Source of the DNA: Oreohelix idahoensis
Taxonomy: Eukaryota > Mollusca > Gastropoda > Stylommatophora > Oreohelicidae
DNA length: 64,000 nt
Assembly (NCBI GenBank): GCA_024509875.1
Contig: JAMPIV010010569.1
Coordinates: 1-64,000 of the forward strand
Direction: 5' to 3'
The position numbers and the translations under genes were made by a program. Of this stretch, positions 42,640 through 55,051 are shown one piece after another; the stretch's first letter is position 1, and every line of letters begins with the position of its first letter. Below the pieces are notes generated by a model. That model was given only the letters and a program-made list of their open reading frames with translations, did no database searches and was not told the DNA's origin.

Positions 42640-43030
42640 CACAATTTTTTTTCAGAACCACTGGTTCCTAATGATGTCATATTCCCCCCTGATCTCCTGG
42701 GTAGTGAGATCAGAAGCCTAGCCTTCTTGGATAAGGGCAAAAAAATAGGAGGTTCTGCGTACAAGTTGTGCACATTAAATCCCTAGACAGTGGAAATCGT
42801 AAAGAGTGGGTAATGTGGCAACTGCCATGGCACAATTTAAAAATTAGGAAACCTACGCACCACAAAAATATTTACAGAATGTGTTATTCTTGTATACACA
42901 CATTGGGATCCTCGCGGTGCTATGGAGTTCGTGCACTATGCTGAGATCCTTCTTGTGTGATCTAAGAGAGGAGATCGAAGCACTGATGGAGTTGTTCATG
43001 TGCAATGAAGATGGTCTTTAAAACCAAACC
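42640..43030 (+). mobile_element. SINE family C, head-less copy
   Basis: Aligns to 15799-16294 from CAGAACCACTGGTTCC through the CTTTAAAACCAAACC end. The tRNA-like head is missing. Confidence 0.85.
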
Positions 43031-43404
43031 ATTCTCGATATATAGGGAATCTGGCAGAGAATCGTTTTGGGTAGTATTCCCAATAATCCAGAAGTACGGT
43101 ACAGAAGAGTTAATGACAAAGATGGAGCAGTTTCTTTTTTGTTGGTCATCTGTCAAGCCATTTTGTGTGTGTGTTTATTTATTAACCAGTGCAGAAGGTG
43201 TTCAAACTCATATATTATTTTTATTTCATGATTCGCAGCTTCCCACTGTACCTTATTATATACAAACACTTCTTTTTAAACTCAAACTAAATGCAGGCAT
43301 TTTTCTGCAATATTCATACTACATGCCGCCATGTAGTTCCGGGGGTGGGGGCGGGAAGCTCTGTTGAGACAAAGAAAGAAAAGAATAGGACTACTACAAG
43401 GAGA

Positions 43405-43460
43405 CCAGCTACAGCGGTGGCTCCATGCTCCGTAAAGAACACAAAGAAAAATGATGTTTA
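43405..43460 (+). repeat. Dispersed repeat F, 3' part
   Basis: GTGGCTCCATGCTCCGTAAA GAACACAAAGAAAAATGATG. Confidence 0.5.
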
Positions 43461-43545
43461 CGTTTCATACTACACCAAGAATAACAATGAACACAAATAT
43501 AATGATATAAAGAAGAAAGTTTATGTACCACATATGACTGTAATC

Positions 43546-43551
43546 TTTATT
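43546..43551 (-). terminator. Poly(A) signal of NDUFB9
   Basis: AATAAA on the minus strand, about 167 bp downstream of the NDUFB9 stop codon. Confidence 0.75.
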
Positions 43552-43717
43552 TGATACTGTAATTACTGTTAATAAAGTGTACCACCAAAAGCTACACTAA
43601 GATTATCTTATCAGCTCAGAACAAAACTGCATTTATAACCACATCGTTCCTGAATATAAACAGAGTCATGAAAATTCAAAGCAGACAACAAAAAGATTAT
43701 TTCACTGCATGTTATTT

Positions 43718-43852
43718 CTAATGTCCACTGTCATCTTCAGGTTTACCATACTGCTTCTCCCATCGTTCAATGTACTCTTTCTTTCGTATTTCACGCAAGG
43801 CAAAGTATTCAGGATATTGCGCCTTCTCCAAAGGATGCCACAGGTCCAGAAT
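43718..43852 (-). CDS. NDUFB9: NDUFB9, last coding exon
   Basis: Acceptor TATCTTCAG precedes 43852. The exon encodes 44 residues (ILDLWHPLEKAQYPEYFALR, then KKEYIERWEKQYGKP) and the stop TAG at 43720-43718. This is the conserved C-terminal part of the complex I B22 subunit. It starts in phase 0, matching the phase in which exon 54287-54342 ends on Trp. The 3' UTR runs to the AATAAA at 43551. NDUFB9 is an LYR-motif accessory subunit of mitochondrial NADH:ubiquinone oxidoreductase. No disabling change is visible. Confidence 0.93.
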   Translation of the reverse strand: MLDLWHPLEKAQYPEYFALREIRKKEYIERWEKQYGKPEDDSGH

Positions 43853-44877
43853 CTGAAGATATTAAAACCATTACCTCAGTTAAACAAAAGACTTGCATGG
43901 ATAAAGCAAAAAGTACTTAACTTTCACAGTTAACATAAATACGCACACCAAGACTCGTGTAGATTATAGGAGACTGATATTGAGTAGCAAAATATAGAAT
44001 AACTGCATCCTACCAAGCATGTCAAAAAAGGCAACTAAGAAATGTTGTGCATGGATCTAGAAGAGTCAGCATGTAAAATAAATTGCTACAGATCACAAAT
44101 GCTTTGACACAGGGTTTCTGCATGGAGGACAGGTGCAGGCAGACAGTTCAAGGTACATAATCCTATTTAAATTGTTAACTCAGTGAGACCCAAGTTAGCC
44201 TGGATAATTTCTGGCTATAAACTGTAATGATATCAAGGTTACTGTCAAGGAGTGTTTTTTTAGTGTGTTTGTTTGAATGAATGACCCTCTGCTATGGTGA
44301 GAGCTATAATTGTATGTGCGAGTTTTCGCAAGTCAGTAGGTACATTAATTGTTGTGATTTTTCAACAACTGGTGTTGTTAGCTGGTATTCAGCCAAGTAG
44401 TAAATTAGGTGATAGTAAATTATGTTAAGTGAGACGTAAGGAATTCAAGGGGTTTGTGTGAATGTTTGTGGTAGGCAACGAATGGGCAGTGAAGTGTGTT
44501 GAAAGGGGCAGTTGACGGCAGGTAGCAAGTGGGAAGACAAGTGTTGTTATGAGGGCCAGTGATTTTTGTAAAACAGACTTCATGAAGAAGATTGTCAAAG
44601 TTATTTGCTGACAGCTGATGTAAAGAATGAGAAAGATGTCTTGATTTGTGTATCACTGTAACTTGTACATAGCTCTACAATCATTGTTACTACATGTATT
44701 ATATAAATTTACTGGAGACTGAACCAGCTGTTCGAGTGAGTTTATTAGTCATGAATCATTACCTAGGCAGCGAGCTTGATGAAGGTGTATGGTTGTTGCT
44801 GTGAGTCTCTAAACATATATAATAGATCTACTCACATTCACACTGCCCATTCCAGTTACCTCAAGCATATTTATGTG
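43853..44877 (-). other. NDUFB9 intron, unique part
   Basis: Start of the 10.4-kb intron (43853-54286). No repeat or exon recognised before the piggyBac end at 44878. Confidence 0.6.
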
Positions 44878-45137
44878 CTAACTCATTCTGCCCAATAGGC
44901 GTACCATGCACCAGATAGGCCTTTTGTTATGCCCAATGACGTTCCACGTGCCAGCGTGATATATGTGGAATTTGAACGAAAAATTATAAAATACCTGGCA
45001 ACAAGCTGGTTTTTTAATCATTTCATTACATCCGGCACATGTGTGTGAACGTTTGTGAGCGAAAAAAAAATTTGTGAAGCTAAAATTGTGTGCTTTATAT
45101 CCATTGCTAACGTTGCTAATCATTTGTTTACGAACAA

Positions 45138-46910
45138 ATGGAGCGAGATTCTTCTTCTAAACACCGGCTATCAGTTGATCAAGCACGAGTGCTTATTTCT
45201 CAGTGTACAAAAGACAATTCTAGGGACAGTGATTTGGAAGTTAGTTTTAGTGATTCAGATGAGGACGTTGTAAAGACTTTGTGTCAGAATATTCATGAAA
45301 GTGATTATTCTGACGGTGGTGCTGAGCAGCTAATTGAACAGGCATCAGGTAGCATAAAAAGAGCTAAACTATCAGTCAGTAAAGAAAAGGAAGGGGTAAA
45401 AACCCCATTCTGACAACCAGTAAAGCTAAGAGAACTGCCACAAGTCTAGAGGCAGGTGCATCCTCACAAGATGTTCCAGAGTGGTTAGAAATTACTGAGG
45501 ACATGACACAAAATGCATTTCGATTTTGTCCAAAGAGAACACCAGGTGTGACTGAGGGGCTTGACCTGTCAACCCCGTAGAAATGTTTCAATGTTTTGTT
45601 TGCAGGTGAAGTTAAAGATTACATGTGTCAGTGCATCAATGATTATGCAGACTCAAATGTATTCAAAATAACCCTGCGAAAAAATATTCAATGTATTCTC
45701 GGTGGACCGAAGTCACACGCCTAGAACTTGATAAGTTTTTTGCTGTCCTAATAAATATTTGGATTCAGAAAAGACCATCCGCAACTACTGGTCTACATCT
45801 GCAGAATTTTATACTCTTGGTTTTGTCAGATGTTTTCAAGAAGTAGATCTGAAGCATTATATCATATAATGCTTCATGTCTCTTACGAAAATTCACAAGG
45901 AAAAGAAAAGATTGAACCATTTATGAACATGATGCAAAATCTCAGTTTGGATGAAATGGTTATAGGGTATAAAGGCAGATGGCAATACAAGCAATATAAT
46001 CCACATAAACAAAGCAAATACCACATAAAAGTCTTTGGTTTATGTGATTCAGCAACTGGATATGTGGTGAACATGTTCACATATTTTGGTTATGATACTT
46101 CATATGATCCTGAAGTAGATGCAAACAGTGGGCAAGCTGTCAAGATTTTTCAGACCCTAATACAGCCTTTTGGGAACAGGCCACCATTTATTTGCTGACA
46201 GATATTACACCACAAGAGAACTCATTGACTTCTTACTGGAGAAGAAGCAATACTTCACTGGTACTCTGAATGTTATCCAGAGAAATTTCCATTACAACTG
46301 AAGACTCTGCGCCTTTGTTATCTTGAATATAGATGGTATATGACACAAACAAGCAAGGTGTTGTGTACAGCATTTAGAGACAAAAAAGGCCAAGAAATCA
46401 GTTTTCCTTGTATTTTCTCAGGCCAAAGTAGAGACCATAACCATACGGAAGCACATTGTTGAACAAAAAATGACATGAATACAACAATTCAATGAATGGA
46501 TGTGATCTCCTGGATCAAAAAGTTGGTTATTATGGTGTGCGTAACATAAAATCTGTTAAATATGGAGAAAAAAATTCTTCTGGCTGCTTGAAATAGTACA
46601 GGTGAATGCTTCAGTTTTATAGTTTTCATCGAGGTGAAAAGCAATCACTGCTGCAGTTCAAAAGAAATCTGCTTCACCAACTAACTGAAGCTTCTGCTGT
46701 TTTGAACCCACTCAGTGTCCAAGAAAATGCAGCTGCTAACATTGTTATATCTCAAGCTGCTTCAACTTCAGAGTACGTTTGTGACACAAGGCATCTTGTA
46801 CGTAATGCAAAAAGAGATAGGAACTGTGTCCACTGCAGCATACCTGCTCGTCATCAGCGCTCGCACTATTATTGCGCTGGGTGTCCTACACCCACAATGT
46901 TTTTATGACT
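45138..46910 (+). pseudogene. piggyBac transposase, heavily broken
   Basis: Starts MERDSSSKHRLSVDQARVLI. Pieces in several frames then give NAFRFCPKRTPGVTEGLD, FYTLGF-like to LYHIMLHVSYENSQGKEKIE, LSLDEMVIGYKGRWQYKQ (first catalytic Asp), FGLCDSATGYVVNMFTYFGY and a C-terminal NCVHCSIPARHQRS...CAGC zinc-binding segment. More than five frameshifts or stops. It matches piggyBac 2 through its length but is older. Confidence 0.85.
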
Positions 46911-47253
46911 ACCATAAAAGCATGTGAATAGTGGCAAAATTCTTCTGGGAAAAGTAAAACAGAGTTTGGTCTGTGTAGATAATATTAGTCAGTTGTTTCA
47001 TGTTTGGTTTTTACAGAAATATGTGGTGTAGGAAAAAATCATAAAAATGATATATTTGAAGTGATTGTGGTAAAAATGTGTTTGTGTGTTTCAAAATGGA
47101 TGTGCATTGATATTCTGAGATTTTTCTGCATAGATTAAACTGGAGCTGAATAATATAAGTACACATTTTTATTTATCTTTTTTTCCAGTTATTTTTGACC
47201 AGGTCTACACTTCACAAGACATGACAGACACTTTTTCCACATCAAACAATTAT

Positions 47254-47948
47254 TTAACACATTAGCTACCGAATTAAAAAACACACTGTGGCCGAATTAA
47301 ATTTTTTTTCCCATTTTCATCCTGTAGGTGTTTGCACAAAGTAAGCTGTAGTTTTCGTAATTGTTTACAGATTTTTATGAATTACACGTCATTTTAAAGA
47401 TAAATGAATGTACTATTACAATAAACATTAGTTGCAACTCTAATAGAGGTTGTTGCTATTTAACGGCCCTCCGATGGCCGAGGACTTGCAATATTTTCAC
47501 AATTATAACTGCTTGCGCCCCATCTCTATCAAAATCACAATTTCAATCAATGTGCACACCGTTTTCACTCTTGTCCTCGTCGCTAGATCTTTCATTCAAT
47601 TGTTGAAACATGTTTCTATCCTATTCAGCCGTTAGACGAGATGTACACGCATTTTTTGTAGTCCTAGCACTACTTGCCACGGTAAATAGTTTTACACGAT
47701 TTGGTAACTAACCCAAAACGCTGAAAAATATGAACATAATATCAATTTTTCAGTGTTCTACAACAACCATGCTTTGGGAATTTGTTTTCCGGTGGCAACT
47801 TAAAATCTCGAACCAGATCAGAGAGTGTTTCAGTACATTTTTCATTCGTTTTATTACTAAAATTAGATTGGCGCCCTGAGCGGCTTGCGGTCCTAATGTG
47901 ATTATGTTGTGAGCCGCTGACAGCGGCTTGCGGTAGTTAATGAGTTAA
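47254..47948. mobile_element. piggyBac-type MITE in piggyBac 1
   Basis: TTAA at 47254-47257 and 47945-47948. Inverted ends TTAACACATTAGCTACCG and TTAACTCATTAACTACCG match at 16 of 18 positions. It interrupts the tandem-repeat context TATTTAA|AGCATTTCA, which other units show uninterrupted. No transposase inside. Confidence 0.85.
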
Positions 47949-47998
47949 AGCATTTCACAAGATTTTTCAGTCAATTTCCCACATTTGTATGTATAACA

Positions 47999-48301
47999 GG
48001 GACCCAAAGATGCAGCAATAGAGAATGCAGTCAGCGACCCATAGCTTGACTGCTTGCATCAGGGTCAGCGAACCAGAGCTGACCAAGACCCTACTCCACC
48101 TCCACGTGGTGGTCCTGGAAACAGGCTGCATCACTGCAGTCTGGCTGAGAGAGTAGGGATCGAAGAGGGAAGGCAAACCCGGTCCCAAAAAATGCCGTGC
48201 TGAAGTCAGATGTGTCGGCCGAAAGGCGCAGATATCGCAGCTCCGGCGTAAACAGACACAACGCAACCAACGTCCTTTTCAGGACGAACGAGGAAGAGGA
48301 A
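47999..48301 (+). mobile_element. 303-bp retroposon (R303), copy 2
   Basis: Perfect 12-bp target duplication GTATGTATAACA (47987-47998, 48302-48313). Same start, end and length as copy 1 in opposite orientation; tail GAACGAGGAAGAGGAA. Confidence 0.92.
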
Positions 48302-49454
48302 GTATGTATAACATAAGCACCTACTGAAATAATATGTGTATCTACTGCCTGTTTTTAAAACATAACCATAAGAGAAAAACTGCTCACATTTAGGGTGCCT
48401 ATTTTGTACAGAAATTTGTGGTTTAAAAAAAAAAAATAAAAAAAACTACATCTCAGAAGCGATAATGATAACAATCTGTGGATTTGTTTCAAACTACATG
48501 TGCATTGATATTCTTAACATGTTATCGCCATACACTAATTTGGGGCTGAAATATTTAAGTGTAAGTATACAATTTAACTTATTTTTTTTTACACTTTTAT
48601 TATCAGGTCTGCACTTCACAAGACACTTTTAACATCAAATAATGATTTAAAGCATTTCAAAAGGTTTTTCCCACATTTTTATGTATAACATAAGCACTTA
48701 CTTAAATAATATGTTTATCTACTGCCTGTTTTTAAAACATAACCTGAAGAGAAAAATTGCAAACATTTTGGATGGTTGTTTTTACAAAAATATGTGGTTT
48801 TGAGAAAAAAATCATAAAAATTACATCTGTGAAGTGATAGTGATAAAAGTTGCTAGATATGTTTCAAACTAAATGTGCATTGATATTCTTAACATTTTAT
48901 TGCCATACATTAATGTGGAACTGACATAGTTAAGTGTAAGTATACAATTTTTCTTAATTTTTTTAACACTTTTTTTTTCAAGTCTACACGTGAAAAGACA
49001 TAACAGACACCTTTTCATATCAATTAATGATTTGAAGCAGTTCATAAGATTCTCCAGTCAATTCCCCACATTTGTGTGTATAACATACTAAACTAATGTA
49101 TTTGTCCACTGTCTGTTTTTAAAACATCACCTGTAGGAAAAAATTGCATCCATTTTGAGGTCTGAGTAAAACCCTAAAACAGCCTGGGATAGAATGAGTT
49201 AAACATTTAACTAAGTTGCTAAATATAGTTTGAGATAACTAGTTTGTGACAAATTCTTGGCATTGTATCCTACAGAAGTGAACTAATTTCCATCAACTGA
49301 GATGAAATCAGCAACTACTTGATTGCATGTTGTGTGCTGCTCTAAGAAAAGAAAAGATTGTAACAAGATGGAAAAATAAAAAAAATAAGGTTTTAATGTC
49401 AAGAAAACATCAAAAGAACACAGAAAACAGAACAAAACAAAGTAAAAACCAATA

Positions 49455-49915
49455 CGGATTTTGGTTTGGTTTTGAAGACCATCTTCAGTGCACATGAACA
49501 ACATCAGTGCTCCAAACTCCTCCTGTAGATCATACAAGGATCTCAGCACAGTGCACTAACCTCATAGCACCAGCAAAGATCCCAATGTGTGTATACAGGA
49601 ATCACACATTCTATAAATATTTTTGTGGTGGGTAGGTTCCCTGATTTTTAAATTTCATGCGCTGTTTGGCCTACTTTTTACTATTTCCAATTGCCGGGGG
49701 ATTTTTAACGAGTGCAACTTGCACATGGGACCTCCTATGTTTTCGCCCTTCCCCGAGAAGGCTAGGCATCCGATCTCACTACCCAGAAGATCAGGGGGGA
49801 GTTTGACATCATCAGGAAGCACTGGTTCTGAAAAAAAATGTCCATCACTATACTGGGTGCTTACCTTTTGAAATTAGAGGTGGGTGCCATACCTCTTTGC
49901 CACTCCGACCCCAAA
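49455..49915 (-). mobile_element. SINE family C, copy 3
   Basis: Reverse complement aligns to 15799-16294 from the head (GGGGTCGGAGTGGCAAAGAG) to the AAACCAAACC end, with deletions. Confidence 0.85.
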
Positions 49916-50255
49916 AAGGCAAGAAAAAAAACCAGAACAAATTATACTCTCAACAGGGTGAAGTGAAGGGAAAAATAAAAGAATAACAGGGCATTGCAGC
50001 CATACTCAGACTACTTTACATTTTCTACTATAATAGCTAAAGAATGCAAAAATATTAATAGCTGGATTAATGATCGTTGATCTTTCTTTGTATAACTTTT
50101 TTTTTTCTTAAATATAATTTTTTAAATTAAATTAACCTTGAAACATTTCACAAATACAGACATACAAATTAACCAAATATTGAAAGAACAAAACAAATAT
50201 ATGTTAAATAAGCACCCAAAACTCACATTCAAACGATGAACAATTCTACATCGTT

Positions 50256-50604
50256 TTTTTTTTTTTGTACGCCCGCTAATACTCGAGGCGAAATCTCAGG
50301 TTATTATTAATGTCTAACCTGACATTGATTTTACGTGAGTATCCCGTTTCTTGTACAGAGACAGGTGTCCCTCGCCATTCAGGCAGATACTCGCCGATTT
50401 CGGAGGTACCCATTAGAGATGGGTCGGCTCAGGAGCCGCCAATCCCTGGTCGACGACACTCCTTCAAATGTCATCGCCAGGTCTCGAGTTAATCGTCCAA
50501 ATCCCGGTCGACAAAAAATCCTCAAATGCCGTCGCCCGGGTTTGATCCTGAATCACCCGGTCGCCAGAGCGGTGTTGTAACCACTACGCTAGCGTGGCTC
50601 CCAC
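50256..50604 (-). mobile_element. SINE family A, copy 3
   Basis: T run at the left, landmarks of family A on the minus strand, target duplication ACATCGTT (50248-50255, 50605-50612). It lies a few bases outside the end of piggyBac 2. Confidence 0.9.
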
Positions 50605-50677
50605 ACATCGTTCTTTAACTCAGTATACGTGCTCAAAAACCGCATTTTTACGAGCTGATTTCAGAGAGTACATTTTT

Positions 50678-51680
50678 AGACATGACTGCCATTACTGATT
50701 TTGCATTAAGTAACTTATTTATAATGATAACATAAAGTGTTATATATTAAAATGTAGAAAAATGAAACATCTAAGACATGCACTTAACTTAATTGTTAAG
50801 TGGTGTTAAACATGCATACAACATATACAGTAATGAGTGCAGAAAAATTTTTAAATTGAAAAGATTGAGAAACAAATTGTACTTATCAATATGTATAATT
50901 AATTCTGGTAAACTTCTACCCCGAAACCTACTTTCATTTTAAAGTACATCCATTTTCACATAATGTAGGAAAGTTGGATTTGTTTCTGAGCACAAATAAA
51001 GTTTTTATCACAATTTGAATTTTTTTGGTATATTTAGATAAAGCGCACAAATATTTTAACCTTTATTTACAGACATGACTACCGTTACTCATTTTGCATT
51101 AAATAATTTATTTATAATGATAACAAGAAGTGTTATATATCTAAATATAGAGAAATGAAACCCCTTTGACATGCACCTAACTGAATTATTCAATGATTTT
51201 AAACATGCATGCAACATATGCAGTAATGAATGCAGAAAAATTTAAAAAGATAAAAAAATTGAAAAACAAATTGTCCTTATCAATATGTATAATTAATTCT
51301 GGTAAACTTCTACCCCTAAACCTACTTTAATTTTAAAGTACATCCATTTTCACATAATGTAGGAAAGTTGGAGTTGTTTCTGAGCTCAAATAGTTTTTAT
51401 CACAATTTGAATTTTTTGGGTATATTTAGAAATAGCGCACAAATATTTTAACCTTTATTTACGGACATGACTACCGTTACTGATTTTGTATTAAATAATT
51501 TATTTATAATGATAACATAAAGTTTTATATATATCTAAATATAGAGAAATGAAACCCCTTTGACATGCACCTAACTTAATTGTTAAGTGGTGTTAAACAT
51601 GCATGCATCATATACAGTAATGAGTGCAGAACAATTTAAAAATATAAAAAATTTGGAAAAAAGTTGTACTTACCCACAAA
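50678..51680. repeat. About 393-bp tandem repeats in piggyBac 2 (2.5 units)
   Basis: ACATGACTGCCATTACTGAT starts a unit at about 50678, with matching starts near 51073 and 51465. The units also share GGTAAACTTCTACC and CATAATGTAGGAAAGTTGG. Confidence 0.93.
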
Positions 51681-51869
51681 AATAATCCAATTTGGAAGCC
51701 TGGAACTCCTAGAACCACTTTCATCCAATTATACGGAACACAGACAAGTTTCAGTTGTTTTGAATAATAAAATGTTGTTTCCTTTTGAAATGTTCAGGTC
51801 ACATATTGAAAAATCATGACGAAAATAAACTATGTACACACTTTATACACTACCGATATTAACCACAAA

Positions 51870-53808
51870 CTATTTCCTTTCATGATAAGCAGCAAAACAG
51901 TTATTTGGATGTAGATGGAGATTATTTGTGCATCCTTCACAATAAAAGGATGTCCTGACCCTTACTTGAGGGGTGCTGCAAACGACACAGTTGCGATGAA
52001 ATTTTGATTTTTTAATTAAATGGTTTGTTCCTCCTAGTCTGTTGACTGGATTGTTCACTTGATTGCCATGTCCAATCCTGGGAGGAATTTGCTGGAAATC
52101 CACAGCAGCAACAAGAGAGAGCTCACTGACAAGTTGCCGTTTAAATTGAAGAAGGCTCTGTTTTTTGGCATTTGTTGTTCTTGACAGTGCAAATAATTTA
52201 TACGCATTGAGCTGAGCTATTTCAAAAATCCAGAAGAAAATTTTTTTCCACCACTTTCTTGTTCTTCTGCTAAATGTGCCATATGTTACAATGCTTTGGT
52301 CCACTCTGTCACATCCATTCATGCGTTGATTGTAATAATCAATCATCAGTGGTTTATTTTTTGTTTCACCAAAGCAATTGGTGATGTCCTTGCTTTCCAC
52401 TGTTGCGCAGCTTGAAACAAGAATGAATGGTTTTTTTTGCTTTTTTGTCCCTAAACATTACGCATACAAATCTTTTTTCTTGCTCCATATACCATTTCAT
52501 TTCCATATGCATTAGCTGTGTAGTTTTCAGCTCTTTTGGGAAGTTCTTTCGATTAACGTTGACAGTCCCAGTGAAATAATGACTCCTGTTATTCAGATAT
52601 TGAAGCAACGGCACACTTGTGTAATATCGATCAGCATAGATGTGATGACCTTTTCCACATGGTTGTAGCAAAGTGTCAAAAACTTTGATGGCTTGCTGGC
52701 TATTTACATCAATATCTGGACTGTAAGAAGTATTGGCCCCAAAATATATCAACAAATTTACTACATACCCTGTGCTACTGTCGCAAAGACCGAAAGTCTT
52801 CACATGATATTTTTTGGGTTTAGAGGCATTGAACATTTTGTGAGCCCATCTGCCTTTCCACCCAAATACCATTTCATCCAAAGACAGCTCCTTGTAAGGG
52901 TAAAATGCTTCCTGGAATCTAGATAACATTTTCTGCAGAAATGGTTCGATCTTTGCTTTACCTTGTGCGTCTACATCACTCACATGAAACATCGTGTGAT
53001 ATAACATCTGAAACCTATCCCGTGTAAACATCTGTCTGTACCAGGGAGTTTGCATAAAGCCTTCATTAGACCAATAATCACTAATGGCTGGTTTTTTCAC
53101 AATCCCCATTGCTATTATCACAGCAAAAAACTTGCACAGTTCTGGAGATGTAACTGGATACCAGTTTTGATAGACAGATCTTTTTGTCGCCGTTTCTGAA
53201 TTTGACTGTCAGAGTCGATCAGCATATTCATTTATAGAAACAGTAAGCTCATCTATAATCTCATTAGTTAAAACAGCTTTGAGACAATAAAATGCAGAAG
53301 AATCATCAGGTATAATATTTGGATTCACACCTGTAATCCTAGCATGAGGCGGTACAAAGCGGAAAGCATTTTGTGTTGAGCCAGCATCAACTTCATTCCA
53401 CCTAATTTCCTCATTCATTGTACTTGTATTACCATCAGTACTTGTGGGTTCTGCTTCTCTATGGGGTGATCTAGTTGTAGGCCTATCTTTTCTTAATCTT
53501 TTCTTCATGGGAGCTTTACCTTTTCCTTGTTGTCTTTTCACCGGCCTGGAATTTCTAGTACTAGTACTACTGACAGAACCAGCTAGGGGAAACGCCCCCT
53601 TCTTATCTGATTCAGTGTTTTGATTACATATATCTTCGCTGGGCAAAATATATTCTGAATCTGAACTTTCATCTTCACTCGATAACTGATCATCCTCATG
53701 TTCGATCCAAGAAGAAATAAGTCGTGCTGCTTGCACTGCCAATAACCTTTGCTTACAATCGTTTGAAGATGAAGCCATGTTGGTTAGAAAAAATTTGTTT
53801 ATGATCAA
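51870..53808 (-). pseudogene. piggyBac transposase with one stop and one frameshift
   Basis: About 600 codons from 53808 or the inner ATG of MASSSNDCK. Acidic N-terminus. An in-frame TGA at 53211-53209 follows NEYADRL; the frame then resumes through YWSNEGFMQTPWYRQMFTRD. Catalytic Asp residues: SLDEMVFGWKGR, HIYADRYYTS and, after a frameshift in the T8 run near 52430, CDRVDQSIVTY. The C-terminus has a cysteine-rich zinc-binding module (CVVCS...CEGCTNN...HPNNC..AYH) as in piggyBac. It would cut at TTAA and excise precisely. Far better preserved than element 1. Confidence 0.9.
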
Positions 53809-54286
53809 CAGCCGAACAAAGATACTAAAAATTGAACGTAATAACTAATAAAAAAAATACACCATGCTAAAATTGTAAACAGATTGAATACAGGAAGTGA
53901 CTATAAATGTTGGATTGGATAAAACATCGACAATTTTTCATTAACTCTTTGCCGATAGAGACTTACTGTAAACGCCAGATGACCTGGCGAGCCGTATATT
54001 TGGTACCAAACAGGCGCCAGTTCAAGTGGCGAGCCGGATACTAAGAGTTAATATAACTATCATGAAAACTCAAAGCAGAAAATAAAAATGATAATTTCAG
54101 TGCCAGCTATTTTTTTTTTAAACCTAAAAACACAAAACAAAATTTGTTTTTAAATTTATTTTTTTTTTTGCAGATATTTCTTGCCCTTAATTCAGATGCT
54201 AAACAAGTCAACAAATTTGAAGAAAGTTTCATGACTGATTTAAAAAAAAAAAAAAAATTTTTTTAAGTATCAGCTAGCTAAATTAC

Positions 54287-54342
54287 CCAGTCAGGAGTGG
54301 GGAACTTTCTCTGGTATGCTATACCTCCTGGAGACAAAGGAA
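54287..54342 (-). CDS. NDUFB9: NDUFB9, middle coding exon (56 bp)
   Basis: Acceptor TTTCTTGCAG precedes 54342, and donor GTAATT follows 54287. With the single base carried over from the previous exon it encodes FPLSPGGIAYQRKFPTPDW, the SPGG segment conserved in NDUFB9. Entry phase 1 and exit phase 0 fit both neighbours exactly. Too short to be noticed by ORF size. Confidence 0.93.
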
Positions 54343-55051
54343 CTGCAAGAAATGATAAGTCAAAATATAACATCTGGTACAGACTTTAGATTAAAACATG
54401 ACAAAATAAAGGATTATAAAAGACTGAACATTCAAATACAAATCCACAGCGATCAATGGCTGAAAAAGGAAAATAAAGCTGGATAAAGAAGACTCAAACA
54501 TGTTTTATCCTACTTTACTTGCATTCCTAGATCTTGAGGTTCAATACAGCAATCACTTTCCTCTGATCTTGATTGATTTTCTCAAAATCTACCTTCCAGT
54601 ATAGATCTGAGCTGACACCTTTCAAATTTTGGTTTTACACATACATTTTTTTCATATTATTTTCCATTCTCTCCTCTCCACACTGGTAGCAGGCAAGATG
54701 TACATGGTGGCCAAAAAAATCTAGATCGATAGGCAATTGGCCTTGGATAAATTTTTTTCTCTTTTCTAACTTAAATAATAATTTTTTTTTCAGTGCCAGT
54801 ATGAATTCAAAGTTAACAATAGATGAACGCACAGAGATTGTTCTCTCCAGAACTAACAAACACATGTAGCAAGGCAGTAAAAGTAGTTCCTTTTCCACAG
54901 TCAAAATGTAAATCATATATGTTTTGTCATTTCTACAGTGATAAAAAGTCCTCCTGTTTAACACCCATTACACGATCTTTCTCTCAGATATATACATACA
55001 AATGAATGATGCAAAAATAGAACCAAATATTAAAAAATTGACAACACTTAC

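Larger units (their letters stand above)
46985..49190 (+). repeat. About 390-bp tandem repeats in the 3' part of piggyBac 1
   Basis: CCACATTTGTATGTATAACA-type starts recur at about 47978, 48671 and 49066. The TGTGCATTGATATTCT segment recurs at about 47100, 48500 and 48870. Spacing is near 390 bp after subtracting the MITE and R303. Confidence 0.8.
44878..49202 (+). mobile_element. piggyBac element 1, decayed, with nested insertions
   Basis: Ends match as inverted repeats: CTAACTCATTCTGCCC at 44878 and the complement of GGGATAGAATGAGTTAA at 49202 (TTAACTCATTCTATCCC), with TTAA/CTAA targets. Between them are a broken transposase, a 3' region of about 390-bp tandem repeats, a MITE (47254-47948) and retroposon R303 (47999-48301). 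Without the nested insertions it is about 3.3 kb. Confidence 0.8.
50615..54051 (-). mobile_element. piggyBac element 2
   Basis: TTAA at 50615-50618 and 54048-54051. The ends (TTAACTCAGTATACGTGCTC and, inverted, TTAACTCTTAGTATCCGGCT) share an imperfect terminal repeat. One transposase gene on the minus strand and tandem repeats in the 3' third. Length 3.4 kb. Confidence 0.85.

Noticed and set aside
53943..54051. Separate 109-bp TTAA-bounded MITE
   Set aside because: TTAACTCTTTGCC...AAGAGTTAA looks like one, but the outer TTAA is better explained as the 5' end of piggyBac 2, with an internal repeat of the end motif.
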